Assembly (NCBI GenBank): GCA_033765345.1
Contig: JANRIC010000211.1
Span: 1 to 6,614, forward strand
From: JANRIC01 sp033765345
Lineage (GTDB): Bacteria > Bacteroidota > Bacteroidia > Cytophagales > Microscillaceae
Reading direction: 5' to 3'
Length of the DNA stretch: 6,614 bases
Positions 1-6,614 of the stretch are shown in pieces. The translations under genes and the position numbers were made by a program. The notes below the pieces were generated by a model. That model did not search any database. It saw only the letters and a list, made by a program, of their open reading frames with translations, and was not told the DNA's origin. Positions within the stretch are counted from its first letter, which is position 1. Each line of letters opens with the position of its first letter.

Positions 1-567
1 TTGCAGGGAAACCAGGTCAAAAAGCTGTTTGATTTCTTCATCAGGATAGGCGGAAAGATCGGTCAGGATATACTCAAAGGAAGGTATAAAACGGCTTAAA
101 GGGTTTTCAGGGGGTAGGTTAAGCTTCTCTTCAAAGTATTGGGTCAGGGATTTTTTCTGCCAGCTTTCTTTGCCGTGGTATACGATGATGGGGATGACGG
201 GCATGAGTGGCTGTTTTTGCTTTTGATTATGCTCCCAAATGCCGATCATATATTTGAGTAATTGAAATTGAACGGGCATTTCATGGGGTACATAAGATTT
301 ATGCTCCAACAAAAAGGCGACTTGGATAGGGATATCGGGTTGATAGATACAGGTATAGACCACATCCGAGAAATGTTCTTTGAGCAGTTTGTCCAGATAG
401 GTAGTGTCTTCTCTTTGCAGAGAGTCGAGGTCTATTTTTTGGAGCAATGGGCTGGGTAATGCGCCCCGGAGAAAGCTTTGCACTTCTTCTTTTCTTGAGA
501 AGACTTCCCGAAAGAATTTATCGTGGGGGTTTAGGAGTTTTGAGGGTTTGGAGCTTGATTTTTTCAA
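1..567 (-). CDS. Rpn-family PD-(D/E)XK nuclease (Transposase_31-like), 3' end off the window
   Basis: The minus strand is open from 729 to the left edge, giving 189 residues from a TTG at 567 with the C-terminus missing. Residues 13-24 read NPHDKFFREVFS, the N-terminal hallmark of the Rpn / putative transposase family (PF04754, PD-(D/E)XK fold). The catalytic pattern is visible as D68 (FSDVVYT) followed by LLEHKS with E88 and K90, then a conserved core around IPIIVYHGKESW (residues 125-136). Family members are DNA endonucleases reported to promote RecA-independent recombination. They are usually about 250-320 residues, so roughly a third is probably missing. The open frame contains no ATG upstream of the HDKFF motif. 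TTG at 567 gives a natural basic start (MKKSSSKPSK) and is my choice. No strong ribosome binding site is visible. It shares strand but probably not a transcript with the Lgt-like gene, 367 bases upstream. Family assignment is secure; the start is not. Confidence 0.88.
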   Translation of the reverse strand, partial: MKKSSSKPSKLLNPHDKFFREVFSRKEEVQSFLRGALPSPLLQKIDLDSLQREDTTYLDKLLKEHFSDVVYTCIYQPDIPIQVAFLLEHKSYVPHEMPVQFQLLKYMIGIWEHNQKQKQPLMPVIPIIVYHGKESWQKKSLTQYFEEKLNLPPENPLSRFIPSFEYILTDLSAYPDEEIKQLFDLVSLQ

Positions 568-676
568 GGTTTGTATTTTTAGGATTAGGGGTAAATATAG
601 GGAAAGTTGGTTGATATAAAGAAGATGTTTTGGCAAAAGTTTGAGTAAGAGGCTCAATATGATGGACTTATACCCA

Positions 677-730
677 GATTGAAGTGATTTGCCTGATTTT
701 CTTGATTGATTAGCTTGATTATTAATGATT
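677..730 (+). repeat. 9-base-period GATT array
   Basis: The tetramer GATT occurs at 677, 686, 695, 704, 708, 717 and 727. Spacings are 9, 9, 9, 4, 9 and 10 bases, so the unit is GATT plus five variable bases with one shortened copy. On the minus (coding) strand it reads as regularly spaced AATC. The five-base spacers are not conserved, so this is a degenerate tandem repeat with a fixed core, not a recent exact duplication. It lies 110 bases upstream of the nuclease start. The periodicity is seen directly; any role as a binding array, hotspot or mobile remnant is unknown. Confidence 0.6.
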
Positions 731-743
731 TAAAAGCTAAAAT

Positions 744-767
744 CTCGGAAAACCACTTCGGTTTGAG
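744..767 (-). terminator. Imperfect hairpin, possible weak terminator
   Basis: AAACC (750-754) pairs with GGTTT (760-764) around the five-base loop ACTTC. An outer CTC (744-746) pairs with GAG (765-767) across a three-base bulge (747-749). On the minus transcript the stem is followed by ATTTTAGCTTTT, which is U-rich but interrupted. It could terminate transcription coming from the Lgt-like gene, whose stop is about 170 bases upstream. The stem is short and bulged, so this is tentative. Confidence 0.25.
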
Positions 768-934
768 TATAAAATTATAACAATATGGAAAAATTAAAAA
801 AATAGGAAGCTATCATTTTAGTACAAAATACTAGATCGTTTGTAAATCAATCAATTTGCCTTTGGCAGTAAGGGGATGCTAGGCTTTCTTTGTGCTGGTG
901 GGAGATTTATTTACCATTTATGTTTGTAAGGGGA

Positions 935-2080
935 TTAGGTGTTTGTTTTTATGACAATATGATAGATTCCTTGTTTAGGGCTTTGCATGGTGTAAGTTGA
1001 ATTTTTGTGTTTTCGTAGGCATAAAATCAAATCAGCCGTAATCTGAGCATTTTTTTCAGTCATTTTGAATGAAGGTTTATGACTGGAAAGGGTGTAATGT
1101 CGGATTTTTTGCTTGCTATGGTCATCGCTGATGCCCTCAGAAACGACTAGCCCCAGAGAAGTCTTGAAAAGTAAGATAGGCGGCTTTTGGGAGGGTTTGA
1201 AAGTTGAATTTTGAATGGATAATTGCTTTAATCCTTGAGCCAATTCCCGTATATGTTGCGGATGTAATAAATTATGTAGGGAAGGATTCCCGATTTTATG
1301 GTAAACACTCCATGCAAGCATACCCAGAATCCATATAGCCACTACCCAGGTATGACAAATGTAATAAGGTAGCAAACCGACATAACTTAGGAAAAGGCTT
1401 GCTATAAAAAGCATAAGCGTAGTCCATTGTGCTTCTGAGAAATTCCAAAGGTAAGGTCGTTCGGGGTCACCTCTGAAAAACTCAAGTACAAACCGAACAC
1501 TTCCATAAAATAAAGTGTACCAAATTAAAACCGTACCTGGAGTAGTTTTTTGCAAAATCATCCAAATACCGATGATCACTGTAATAGTCACAAAAAAGGA
1601 TTCTACCAGAGGAATTGGAAAAATTTTTATGCCTACATAGTACTGCGGAAAACCTGCCAAAGCATGCGCTTCGGTGTATCGTACACCCACTTTACAAGGG
1701 CGGCCGTGGCAGCAACCCACGTGATAACAGCCCCAGCGCCCAAATGCCAAAAACACGCCAACTCCCAGCAGGCTAATATCCAAAAAATGAAGTACAGGCT
1801 GATCTATGAGCCACAACGCGCCTGTGCATAAGATAAGGATAGCGATTTCGTGGCGGTAATAGACCAAATCTTCTTTTCCGGTAATAACTTTTTGAAGCCA
1901 GGTATGGGCAAAAAGCTGCAAGACACCGACCAAGCTCATCAGCCCCAAAACCCAAAGTGGAAGTTGTTGGTAAAATGCCAAAAAGACTCCCAGGCTTGTA
2001 CCACCTATAAAACCCAGCAGTCCGAAGAAATGAAAAGAGGGAATGTGTCTGTTAAATACTTGAATGGTATTTTGGGGCAT
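935..2080 (-). CDS. Lgt-fold (prolipoprotein diacylglyceryl transferase-like) membrane protein with C-terminal tail
   Basis: This 381-residue protein is polytopic over roughly residues 15-260. It carries a variant of the Lgt signature: GRWGCYHVGCCHGRP at 114-128, where classical Lgt has a GR-G-NF-N-E-G motif, then FPIPLVES at 154-161 in place of HP-QLYE, and RFVLEFFRGD at 196-205 matching the conserved R-EF-R segment. Classical Lgt transfers diacylglyceryl from phosphatidylglycerol to the lipobox cysteine of prolipoproteins in the inner membrane. The altered central residues and the C-H-C-C-H-rich motif suggest a paralogue, possibly with a different acceptor, rather than the housekeeping enzyme. 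Residues 261-381 form a hydrophilic, basic tail that classical Lgt (around 260-290 residues) lacks; I do not recognise it. The ATG at 2080 is the first good start, 66 bases behind the PAP2 gene, so co-transcription is plausible. Fold assignment is strong; the reaction is uncertain. Confidence 0.85.
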   Translation of the reverse strand: MPQNTIQVFNRHIPSFHFFGLLGFIGGTSLGVFLAFYQQLPLWVLGLMSLVGVLQLFAHTWLQKVITGKEDLVYYRHEIAILILCTGALWLIDQPVLHFLDISLLGVGVFLAFGRWGCYHVGCCHGRPCKVGVRYTEAHALAGFPQYYVGIKIFPIPLVESFFVTITVIIGIWMILQKTTPGTVLIWYTLFYGSVRFVLEFFRGDPERPYLWNFSEAQWTTLMLFIASLFLSYVGLLPYYICHTWVVAIWILGMLAWSVYHKIGNPSLHNLLHPQHIRELAQGLKQLSIQNSTFKPSQKPPILLFKTSLGLVVSEGISDDHSKQKIRHYTLSSHKPSFKMTEKNAQITADLILCLRKHKNSTYTMQSPKQGIYHIVIKTNT

Positions 2081-2146
2081 ACATTACATGATAAAACTTT
2101 TGAAAATGCGATTACTTACCTTTTTTGTAAAAATAATTCTTATCTA

Positions 2147-2791
2147 TCATTCATACACCATCCAACAAAAGAATAAAACATAGGCTAATCCTCCCAGTAA
2201 AACTCCCGCCAGCACATCCCAAAAATAATGCTGCTTGGTGGCCATGGTAGACCAGAGGAGTGCTAGAGACCAAAGCAACATTCCATAAAATCGGAACACC
2301 TCCACATCAAAAGTAGCCAAAAGAAAAAGAACCGTACAGGATGCGTGCAAACTAGGGAGGCAATTTTGAGGTTTGTCCAGCTTTCTGAACAATGCCAGGA
2401 CTTTACCACTCAAATCTGAACTTTCAAATTCTGACCGCACAATCGTCGTAGGAAAAAAAAAGAAAGTAATTCCTGAAACCAGTAATAGAAATACAAAGGC
2501 ATACACCGTTTGATTTACTTGAATGATTTCATTGATAGAAATAAAACTTAGCATCAAAACAGGATACACACTGATATACACCCAAATCGCCCAGGGAATC
2601 AGCTGGATTTTACGGTCAATCCAGGTGAGGGGGATGAGGTAGGGTTTGAAAAGTTGTTGGCGATTGAGCAAAAGATAAATCACGCCAAAAAAAATTAGAC
2701 CTGTTAAAGCAATCCAACAGTTATCTTTTACATCAATAAGGATGGGTAAAAACATACACTTTTTTCTGATCCGTATAACACCAGAGGACAT
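2147..2791 (-). CDS. PAP2-superfamily membrane lipid phosphatase/phosphotransferase
   Basis: From the ATG at 2791 this encodes 214 residues with about six hydrophobic segments. The PAP2 active-site blocks are clear. PSLHAS carries the catalytic histidine (about residue 149). A downstream block has S, then six residues, then H-YFW-D in WSTMATKQHYFWD, supplying the nucleophilic histidine and its aspartate. The first phosphate-binding block is divergent (FFPTTIVR), as in PAP2_3/AUR1-like members. Such enzymes remove phosphate or transfer phospho-head-groups on isoprenoid or glycerophospho-lipids at the outer face of the membrane; the substrate cannot be read from sequence. A TTG immediately precedes the ATG, and a second ATG at 2755 (MFLPILIDV) is an alternative start with an A-rich stretch before it. 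Neither has a clear ribosome binding site. It is followed after 66 bases by the Lgt-like gene, suggesting a two-gene lipid unit. Confidence 0.88.
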   Translation of the reverse strand: MSSGVIRIRKKCMFLPILIDVKDNCWIALTGLIFFGVIYLLLNRQQLFKPYLIPLTWIDRKIQLIPWAIWVYISVYPVLMLSFISINEIIQVNQTVYAFVFLLLVSGITFFFFPTTIVRSEFESSDLSGKVLALFRKLDKPQNCLPSLHASCTVLFLLATFDVEVFRFYGMLLWSLALLWSTMATKQHYFWDVLAGVLLGGLAYVLFFCWMVYE

Positions 2792-2862
2792 CAATAGTAG
2801 TCTTTAAATTATTTTATAGTTCTATCATTTTAAACTTATAGGTTTTAAACCGATTTGATTCA

Positions 2863-3594
2863 TTATCCGGGCGAATTCGGGGAGGAGATTATCTGCCATC
2901 CTTCAGATTGTAAGCTGTGTATATTCTTTTGCATAAAATGTGCTCCTTCCATATTTTTATCTGTCCAATAAGACCAAAAAAAATGAAGATTTAATGTGAT
3001 ATCTTCTCCATAGCTATTGTTTAGGGAAATACTCAAAGGAGGTTCCAGAGCATAATTTATCAAAGGTCCGTACGTTATAGAATGACCGTTTTTTTTCTCT
3101 ACGGGATACTCGATGAATCTATTTCCCTTTTGGATTTGTATAAACTCTCTCTCAGTGTTTGCTAAAAGTACGCTCACAGATTTGAAAGAAATGTTCTTCC
3201 ATAAAATAATATTATTTCCCTCATAATCGGGCTGATTTTGTTGGGTAATGAATCGAATTGTATTTAAAAGACTTGATTTTTCAAGGTTGTCCATTAATAC
3301 AATATTCTGTATTATAAAAGTTTGGTCACATATCAAATTAGCGGGAATATTTTTTGATTTAAGAAGCCAGTGGGCTTTATTTTCAGGCAGATCATCAGAT
3401 GGATATAAAAGTTCCCGATCAAAAAATCCCAGTTCTACGTCTGCACAAAAGAAGCGAATATATTCTCCAGTGATTTGAGTAATAGCCTTTAATCCAATCT
3501 CAGTAATATTTTCTAAAGAATTTACTGCTTCAGGTAATGAGTACCTTAGGGAGGTTAGCCGCCCGGGAAAGTCATAATGTTGTATTACTTGCAT
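2863..3594 (-). CDS. Hypothetical protein, candidate immunity protein for the upstream toxin-like protein
   Basis: This 243-residue protein matches no family I recognise. It shows no signal peptide, transmembrane segment or cysteine cluster and looks like a soluble, cytoplasmic alpha/beta protein with many aromatic residues, especially near the C-terminus (LHFFWSYWTDK). It starts at ATG 3594, 17 bases after the stop of the large DUF4157 protein, so the two are almost certainly co-transcribed. A short purine-rich AAGAA lies just upstream of the start. In polymorphic toxin loci the small gene directly after a toxin's variable C-terminus usually encodes its specific immunity protein, and that is my inference here. 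Its G+C is low: about 32% over seven 60-base lines I counted, against about 43% over seven lines of the toxin-like gene. That fits a separately acquired cassette. Alternatives are an accessory chaperone or an unrelated protein. The gene is certain; the function is a hypothesis. Confidence 0.85.
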   Translation of the reverse strand: MQVIQHYDFPGRLTSLRYSLPEAVNSLENITEIGLKAITQITGEYIRFFCADVELGFFDRELLYPSDDLPENKAHWLLKSKNIPANLICDQTFIIQNIVLMDNLEKSSLLNTIRFITQQNQPDYEGNNIILWKNISFKSVSVLLANTEREFIQIQKGNRFIEYPVEKKNGHSITYGPLINYALEPPLSISLNNSYGEDITLNLHFFWSYWTDKNMEGAHFMQKNIHSLQSEGWQIISSPNSPG

Positions 3595-3611
3595 ATCATT
3601 CTTATATTAAA

Positions 3612-4106
3612 TCATCTGATTCTACTCCAGGTCGTACCCTGTCTTTCATAGCTTGCTAGTATATTTCCACCATTATCTAATAGGTTAATTCTATCTAAGA
3701 ACTGACTATTTAGAATTGAGGAAATTCTACGGGCAAAATCATCAAATATGTTGGTAGTTCTGAAGACAGCCCCAGTGTCAAGTCTTGCGATGGTTACTGT
3801 CCCATCAGCAAGTCGTGTTACACGAGTTCTTCCTTCACTGACCCCCACATCTATACCCATCTCTATAGAAGCTTCAAGTGTTCCTTCAACAGGTATTCCA
3901 ATACGGTGGCGAACTGCCGCTTTATCTGCGGCATGGCGTACTGCTTCTGTTAAAGCACTATCATCTGCACTCTGGATTAAACTACGAATTCTGGTCATTT
4001 CCACACTTCTGACAATAGCTCCTGAAGCATCTCTGGCAGCCAGATCAAATTGGGGGGCACGATTGGCTGTACCAGGATAAGTAGGAGCGTGTACTTCCAT
4101 ACCTAA
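3612..4106 (-). other. C-terminal toxin-like domain, possibly divergent PD-(D/E)XK
   Basis: This covers the last 165 residues of the DUF4157 protein. It opens with LGMEVHAPTYPG, followed by FDLAARD, a predicted beta turn, and VRSVEMTRI, then a helix ALTEAVRHAADKA and further strands. An acidic residue at the end of one strand (D at nucleotide 4046), then 14 residues, then E (4001) in a second strand and a helix with HAADK, is the layout of many PD-(D/E)XK toxin nucleases. The usual lysine of E-x-K is a threonine here (EMT), so activity through this fold is not assured. The helix lysine could compensate, as migrated lysines do in some family members. This is fold-level pattern recognition, not a family match. 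Confidence 0.4.
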
Positions 4107-6614
4107 ATGCACCACCTCATCAGGATGTGTCACTGCTAATCTTTGTGCTTCTCTCAATTCAAGCAGAGCATCTTCAAATTCTGCGGCTGCTTTGGGTCCA
4201 TTAAAACTTATCCAATCCTCTAATCCCGCAAGCCTTCTTGATTCCTGTAAGCTTATTGCGCTCTCCAATTGCCTCACCACGGCAGGGTCACTAAGTTGTA
4301 TAAGGGCACTGGCATCTAAAGTACTGGTAGCACCAGCTGGTACTCTCCGAAGTACTCTGTTATGTAAATCAAATATCAAATCTGCTTCTCTTCCTCCTCT
4401 GGCGATTATTCCCAAGGCACTGTCTCCCATTCTGTTCAACATCACAGCCGCCTCAGTGCCGTTTCGCCGAATAAACTGCCCGATATTTTCTACTGATGTG
4501 CTTCCCAAAGCAGGCAAACGATCCAAAATAGCTTCATCCAAGCTCATCAATGCCCGGCGGGCTTCTTCGCTTAATCCACTCAGGCCACCAAAAAGTTGGC
4601 GAACCTTGCTAGACCTACCAAAAAGGGATTCTGCCTGGGTAAAAACTTCATCTCCCAGTTGCGTACGCAAACGATCCAGAATGCGTTGCGCACCTTCCAA
4701 ATCTCCGGCCCGGCGTAGGCGCATGGCTTCATCAAAGCGGGTGATTTGCTCGGGTCTTAATCTTCTCAATACCCTTCCACCCAAACTTGTAGCAAGTTCT
4801 TCGGCTATTCTTCCGCTTCTGATCAGCGTAGAAGTAGCTCGGGCAGCCAAACCCAAATCCAGGCCTGCCAGCAGTAGATTCACCCAACCCATGATATAAT
4901 TAAATCTTGCGGCGGCAGGGTCTTCTACCAAATGCCCTCCAGTAGCCTCGCCTGCTCTGGAAGCAGCATACAAATCTTCGGCTCTCTCGAATTCATACAC
5001 AGCAGTACCCAACCCAATAGCACTACCGGCCAGCCCCAAGAATATTGCCCAACCTACCGAAGCAATAATAGCGGCCACACCCAGCACCAGGCTCAAGATG
5101 GTACCTGTCCAGGTGATGATAGATTCTGTGGTATCTTCCGAATCCAGCCAATTCAGCACGGCTACACTGAGATCATCTCCCTGTGCTCTTCTTTCAGAAG
5201 TTATGCCCATCTGTTCTTTGGTCTGCGTGACGATTGTTCCCAGCTTGCTTAATGGAATATCCTCCTCGTGAATACGTATCATAACATCATCTATGATCTG
5301 CCTTACTTCGTTGAAGCCGGATACAATTCTTGTGTAAATTAAGCTGTTTGGTGTACTGTCTGAAACTTCTGTCACATCTATTACAGAAAGGGGCGGATAT
5401 TCCAATCTTAATCGGGCACGACCCTGTCTGGCTTCATCCAAATTTGTTCTTAATCCTGCTACCTCCACAACCAGACTTTCTCTCATGGTTCTAAAAGTCT
5501 CCAGTTGGCTCATTACCATAGGATTGCTGGAAGCTTCCCATTCAGGTAAAACTTCTTCTAACCTACCTAATGCAGCATTTTGGATGGCGTATCGGCTTGC
5601 AAGGCGATCTTCCCTTTGTTTGATCTCCTGATCTTGCCTAATGATTTGTCTGAGCCTGATCCATTCGGCATTATCGCTTTGGTCATTTCTATATTTTGCT
5701 TGTTCTTGGTCTAGTTTCTGTTTGTTTTCTCTTAATTGCTGCAAGGCGTTTGCCCTCAGCATACCTTTGAAAAGTGCTATATAACCTGCCGAACTCAGAC
5801 CAACATTTCTACCTGATCGAATATCCTCTAGTACTTGTTGGTATCCTGTTATTTCAATATCTGAGGTGCGTATTGCATCTGGATCCAAACGATTAGAATG
5901 ATCTCTTATGGTGTGATTGATAGGAACCAGATAGCCGTCAGAGGTCACAAAATTAACTACGCCTACTACTTCAGAATCGGTAGTGGACACCTGGGAGCTT
6001 GAAAGCCCACCTTCATGCTCAAGCACACCTCTGGTGAATGGGGGCGAGGGATTCATTTCTATAAGATATATCCGGTATTGCCCTTCATGCCGGATAATAC
6101 AGGCTCCCTGAGCATCCCTGCTGGCTATAATCGTATGGGCATAAGCGGCAGCGTTTTGAGGACTACTGAAATTTTCCTCATAAGTTCCTTCTTGGCTTCC
6201 TGCCCTTAAAATCATTTCGTCGGCTCTGATAGGATGAGTAATCAGGCCTAGTTCTGTGGATCTTCTCCATGTGCCAACTTGTTGGCCACTTGCCGTATCA
6301 AGACGTGTATGCCCAAATTGCAGCAATGCTTCATGATCCATTCTTGAGCATCTTCTCAGGCTCAATCCGGTTTTCCTTTGAGGGCGAATAGTTTGTTTTT
6401 GTGAAGAACTCCCACCGTGCCAAATATGTCCCATCACCCCCACCGCCACCTCATCCGCCTCCTGCTCCAAAGCATTATACTCCGCACCTCCCATTTCCAG
6501 CTTGGTTTGAGCCTGTAGGCTTGCTCCCTTTTGCTGCTCCACGTGTGCGAGTTCGTGTGCCAGCAAGGCATCTCCTACCAGTGTACCAGGGCGGTACTCT
6601 CCCGAACCGAAAGC
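3612..6614 (-). CDS. DUF4157 (eCIS core) protein with C-terminal toxin-like domain, 5' end off the window
   Basis: The frame is open from the right edge to TGA at 3612-3614, giving 1000 residues with the N-terminus missing. The internal TTG at 6566 is not the start, because AFGSGEYRPGTLVGDALLAH reads in frame before it and belongs to DUF4157. Counting from the edge, HELAH is at residues 20-24 and LEQEAD at 49-54, the metallopeptidase-like signature of this domain. Next come a mixed region (about 90-260), a charged helical/coiled-coil stretch (about 287-356), a Gly/Ala-rich hydrophobic segment (about 497-541) with a second at about 572-592, a helical region up to about 835, and a distinct C-terminal domain. 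DUF4157 proteins are common among effectors linked to extracellular contractile injection systems and other polymorphic toxins. The domain is thought to aid packaging or processing, and the payload sits at the C-terminus. No injection-system structural gene is in the window, so the delivery route is unknown. It is probably co-transcribed with the gene starting at 3594. Confidence 0.9.
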   Translation of the reverse strand, partial: AFGSGEYRPGTLVGDALLAHELAHVEQQKGASLQAQTKLEMGGAEYNALEQEADEVAVGVMGHIWHGGSSSQKQTIRPQRKTGLSLRRCSRMDHEALLQFGHTRLDTASGQQVGTWRRSTELGLITHPIRADEMILRAGSQEGTYEENFSSPQNAAAYAHTIIASRDAQGACIIRHEGQYRIYLIEMNPSPPFTRGVLEHEGGLSSSQVSTTDSEVVGVVNFVTSDGYLVPINHTIRDHSNRLDPDAIRTSDIEITGYQQVLEDIRSGRNVGLSSAGYIALFKGMLRANALQQLRENKQKLDQEQAKYRNDQSDNAEWIRLRQIIRQDQEIKQREDRLASRYAIQNAALGRLEEVLPEWEASSNPMVMSQLETFRTMRESLVVEVAGLRTNLDEARQGRARLRLEYPPLSVIDVTEVSDSTPNSLIYTRIVSGFNEVRQIIDDVMIRIHEEDIPLSKLGTIVTQTKEQMGITSERRAQGDDLSVAVLNWLDSEDTTESIITWTGTILSLVLGVAAIIASVGWAIFLGLAGSAIGLGTAVYEFERAEDLYAASRAGEATGGHLVEDPAAARFNYIMGWVNLLLAGLDLGLAARATSTLIRSGRIAEELATSLGGRVLRRLRPEQITRFDEAMRLRRAGDLEGAQRILDRLRTQLGDEVFTQAESLFGRSSKVRQLFGGLSGLSEEARRALMSLDEAILDRLPALGSTSVENIGQFIRRNGTEAAVMLNRMGDSALGIIARGGREADLIFDLHNRVLRRVPAGATSTLDASALIQLSDPAVVRQLESAISLQESRRLAGLEDWISFNGPKAAAEFEDALLELREAQRLAVTHPDEVVHLGMEVHAPTYPGTANRAPQFDLAARDASGAIVRSVEMTRIRSLIQSADDSALTEAVRHAADKAAVRHRIGIPVEGTLEASIEMGIDVGVSEGRTRVTRLADGTVTIARLDTGAVFRTTNIFDDFARRISSILNSQFLDRINLLDNGGNILASYERQGTTWSRIR

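Larger units (their letters stand above)
568..934. other. Intergenic region without a convincing gene
   Basis: These 367 bases separate the stop of the Lgt-like gene from the nuclease start. The nuclease frame stays open back to a TAA at 730-732, but that stretch has no ATG and reads as low-complexity sequence, so I leave it uncoded. The region holds the GATT array at 677-730 and an imperfect hairpin at 744-767, described separately. It also has a very small stem TTGCC-TTT-GGCAG at 856-868, and is otherwise A+T-rich. I see no RNA gene or clear promoter. Confidence 0.6.

Noticed and set aside
592..599. TATATTTA on the minus strand, close to the Bacteroidota -7 promoter motif TAnnTTTG
   Set aside because: No TTG-type -33 element lies at the right distance and the last base does not match; the motif is too common in A+T-rich sequence.
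262..619. Two overlapping small plus-strand open frames of 65 and 71 codons
   Set aside because: They lie opposite the Rpn-family coding frame, which has clear conserved motifs, and their own translations show no recognisable domain.
856..868. Small stem TTGCC-TTT-GGCAG as a terminator after the Lgt-like gene
   Set aside because: The stem is only four to five pairs with a three-base loop, and no U-tract follows it on the minus transcript.
2828..2850. Direct repeat TTTTAAAC at 2828-2835 and 2843-2850 before the PAP2 gene
   Set aside because: Two copies of an eight-base A+T-rich word in an A+T-rich gap are weak evidence for an operator.
4192..4899. A 235-codon plus-strand open frame
   Set aside because: It is antisense to the DUF4157 protein, rich in Ser/Leu/Pro/Arg as expected for an antisense shadow, and has no domain signature. 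Other plus-strand frames over the minus-strand genes were dropped for the same reason.
1..6614. CRISPR array, insertion sequence or tRNA/rRNA gene
   Set aside because: I saw no regularly spaced long repeats, no transposase with terminal inverted repeats (the Rpn gene is a nuclease of the Transposase_31 family, without visible element ends), and no structural RNA signatures.

Overview
The window looks like a moderately A+T-rich Bacteroidota chromosome segment (my inference). The reasons are the protein families present, starts with no strong Shine-Dalgarno sequence, and a DUF4157/eCIS-core protein beside lipid-enzyme paralogues typical of that phylum. No rRNA, tRNA or species-specific marker is present, so I cannot go below phylum. 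All five supported genes lie on the minus strand, so transcription runs from the right edge to the left edge.

In transcription order, 6614-3612 holds most of a very large protein whose N-terminus lies beyond the right edge. It begins inside a DUF4157 (eCIS core) metallopeptidase-like domain with HELAH. It continues through an alpha-helical/coiled-coil middle, a glycine/alanine-rich hydrophobic segment and a helical region, and ends in a separate C-terminal domain that resembles a divergent PD-(D/E)XK-type toxin. After 17 bases, 3594-2863 encodes a soluble 243-residue protein of no family I recognise. Its place directly behind the toxin-like end and its lower G+C make it a candidate immunity protein.

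Next come two integral membrane proteins. A PAP2-type lipid phosphatase/phosphotransferase (2791-2147) is followed by a variant prolipoprotein diacylglyceryl transferase (Lgt)-fold protein (2080-935) with a cysteine-rich signature and a long cytosolic-looking tail. Both families act on phospholipid-type substrates, so they may form a small membrane-lipid module. Nothing in the sequence ties them to the toxin pair.

Positions 934-568 carry no convincing gene. They hold a small imperfect hairpin and a 9-base-period GATT array. At the left edge (567-1) is the N-terminal part of an Rpn/PD-(D/E)XK family nuclease (Transposase_31-like). It is on the minus strand, apparently uses a TTG start, and runs off the window.
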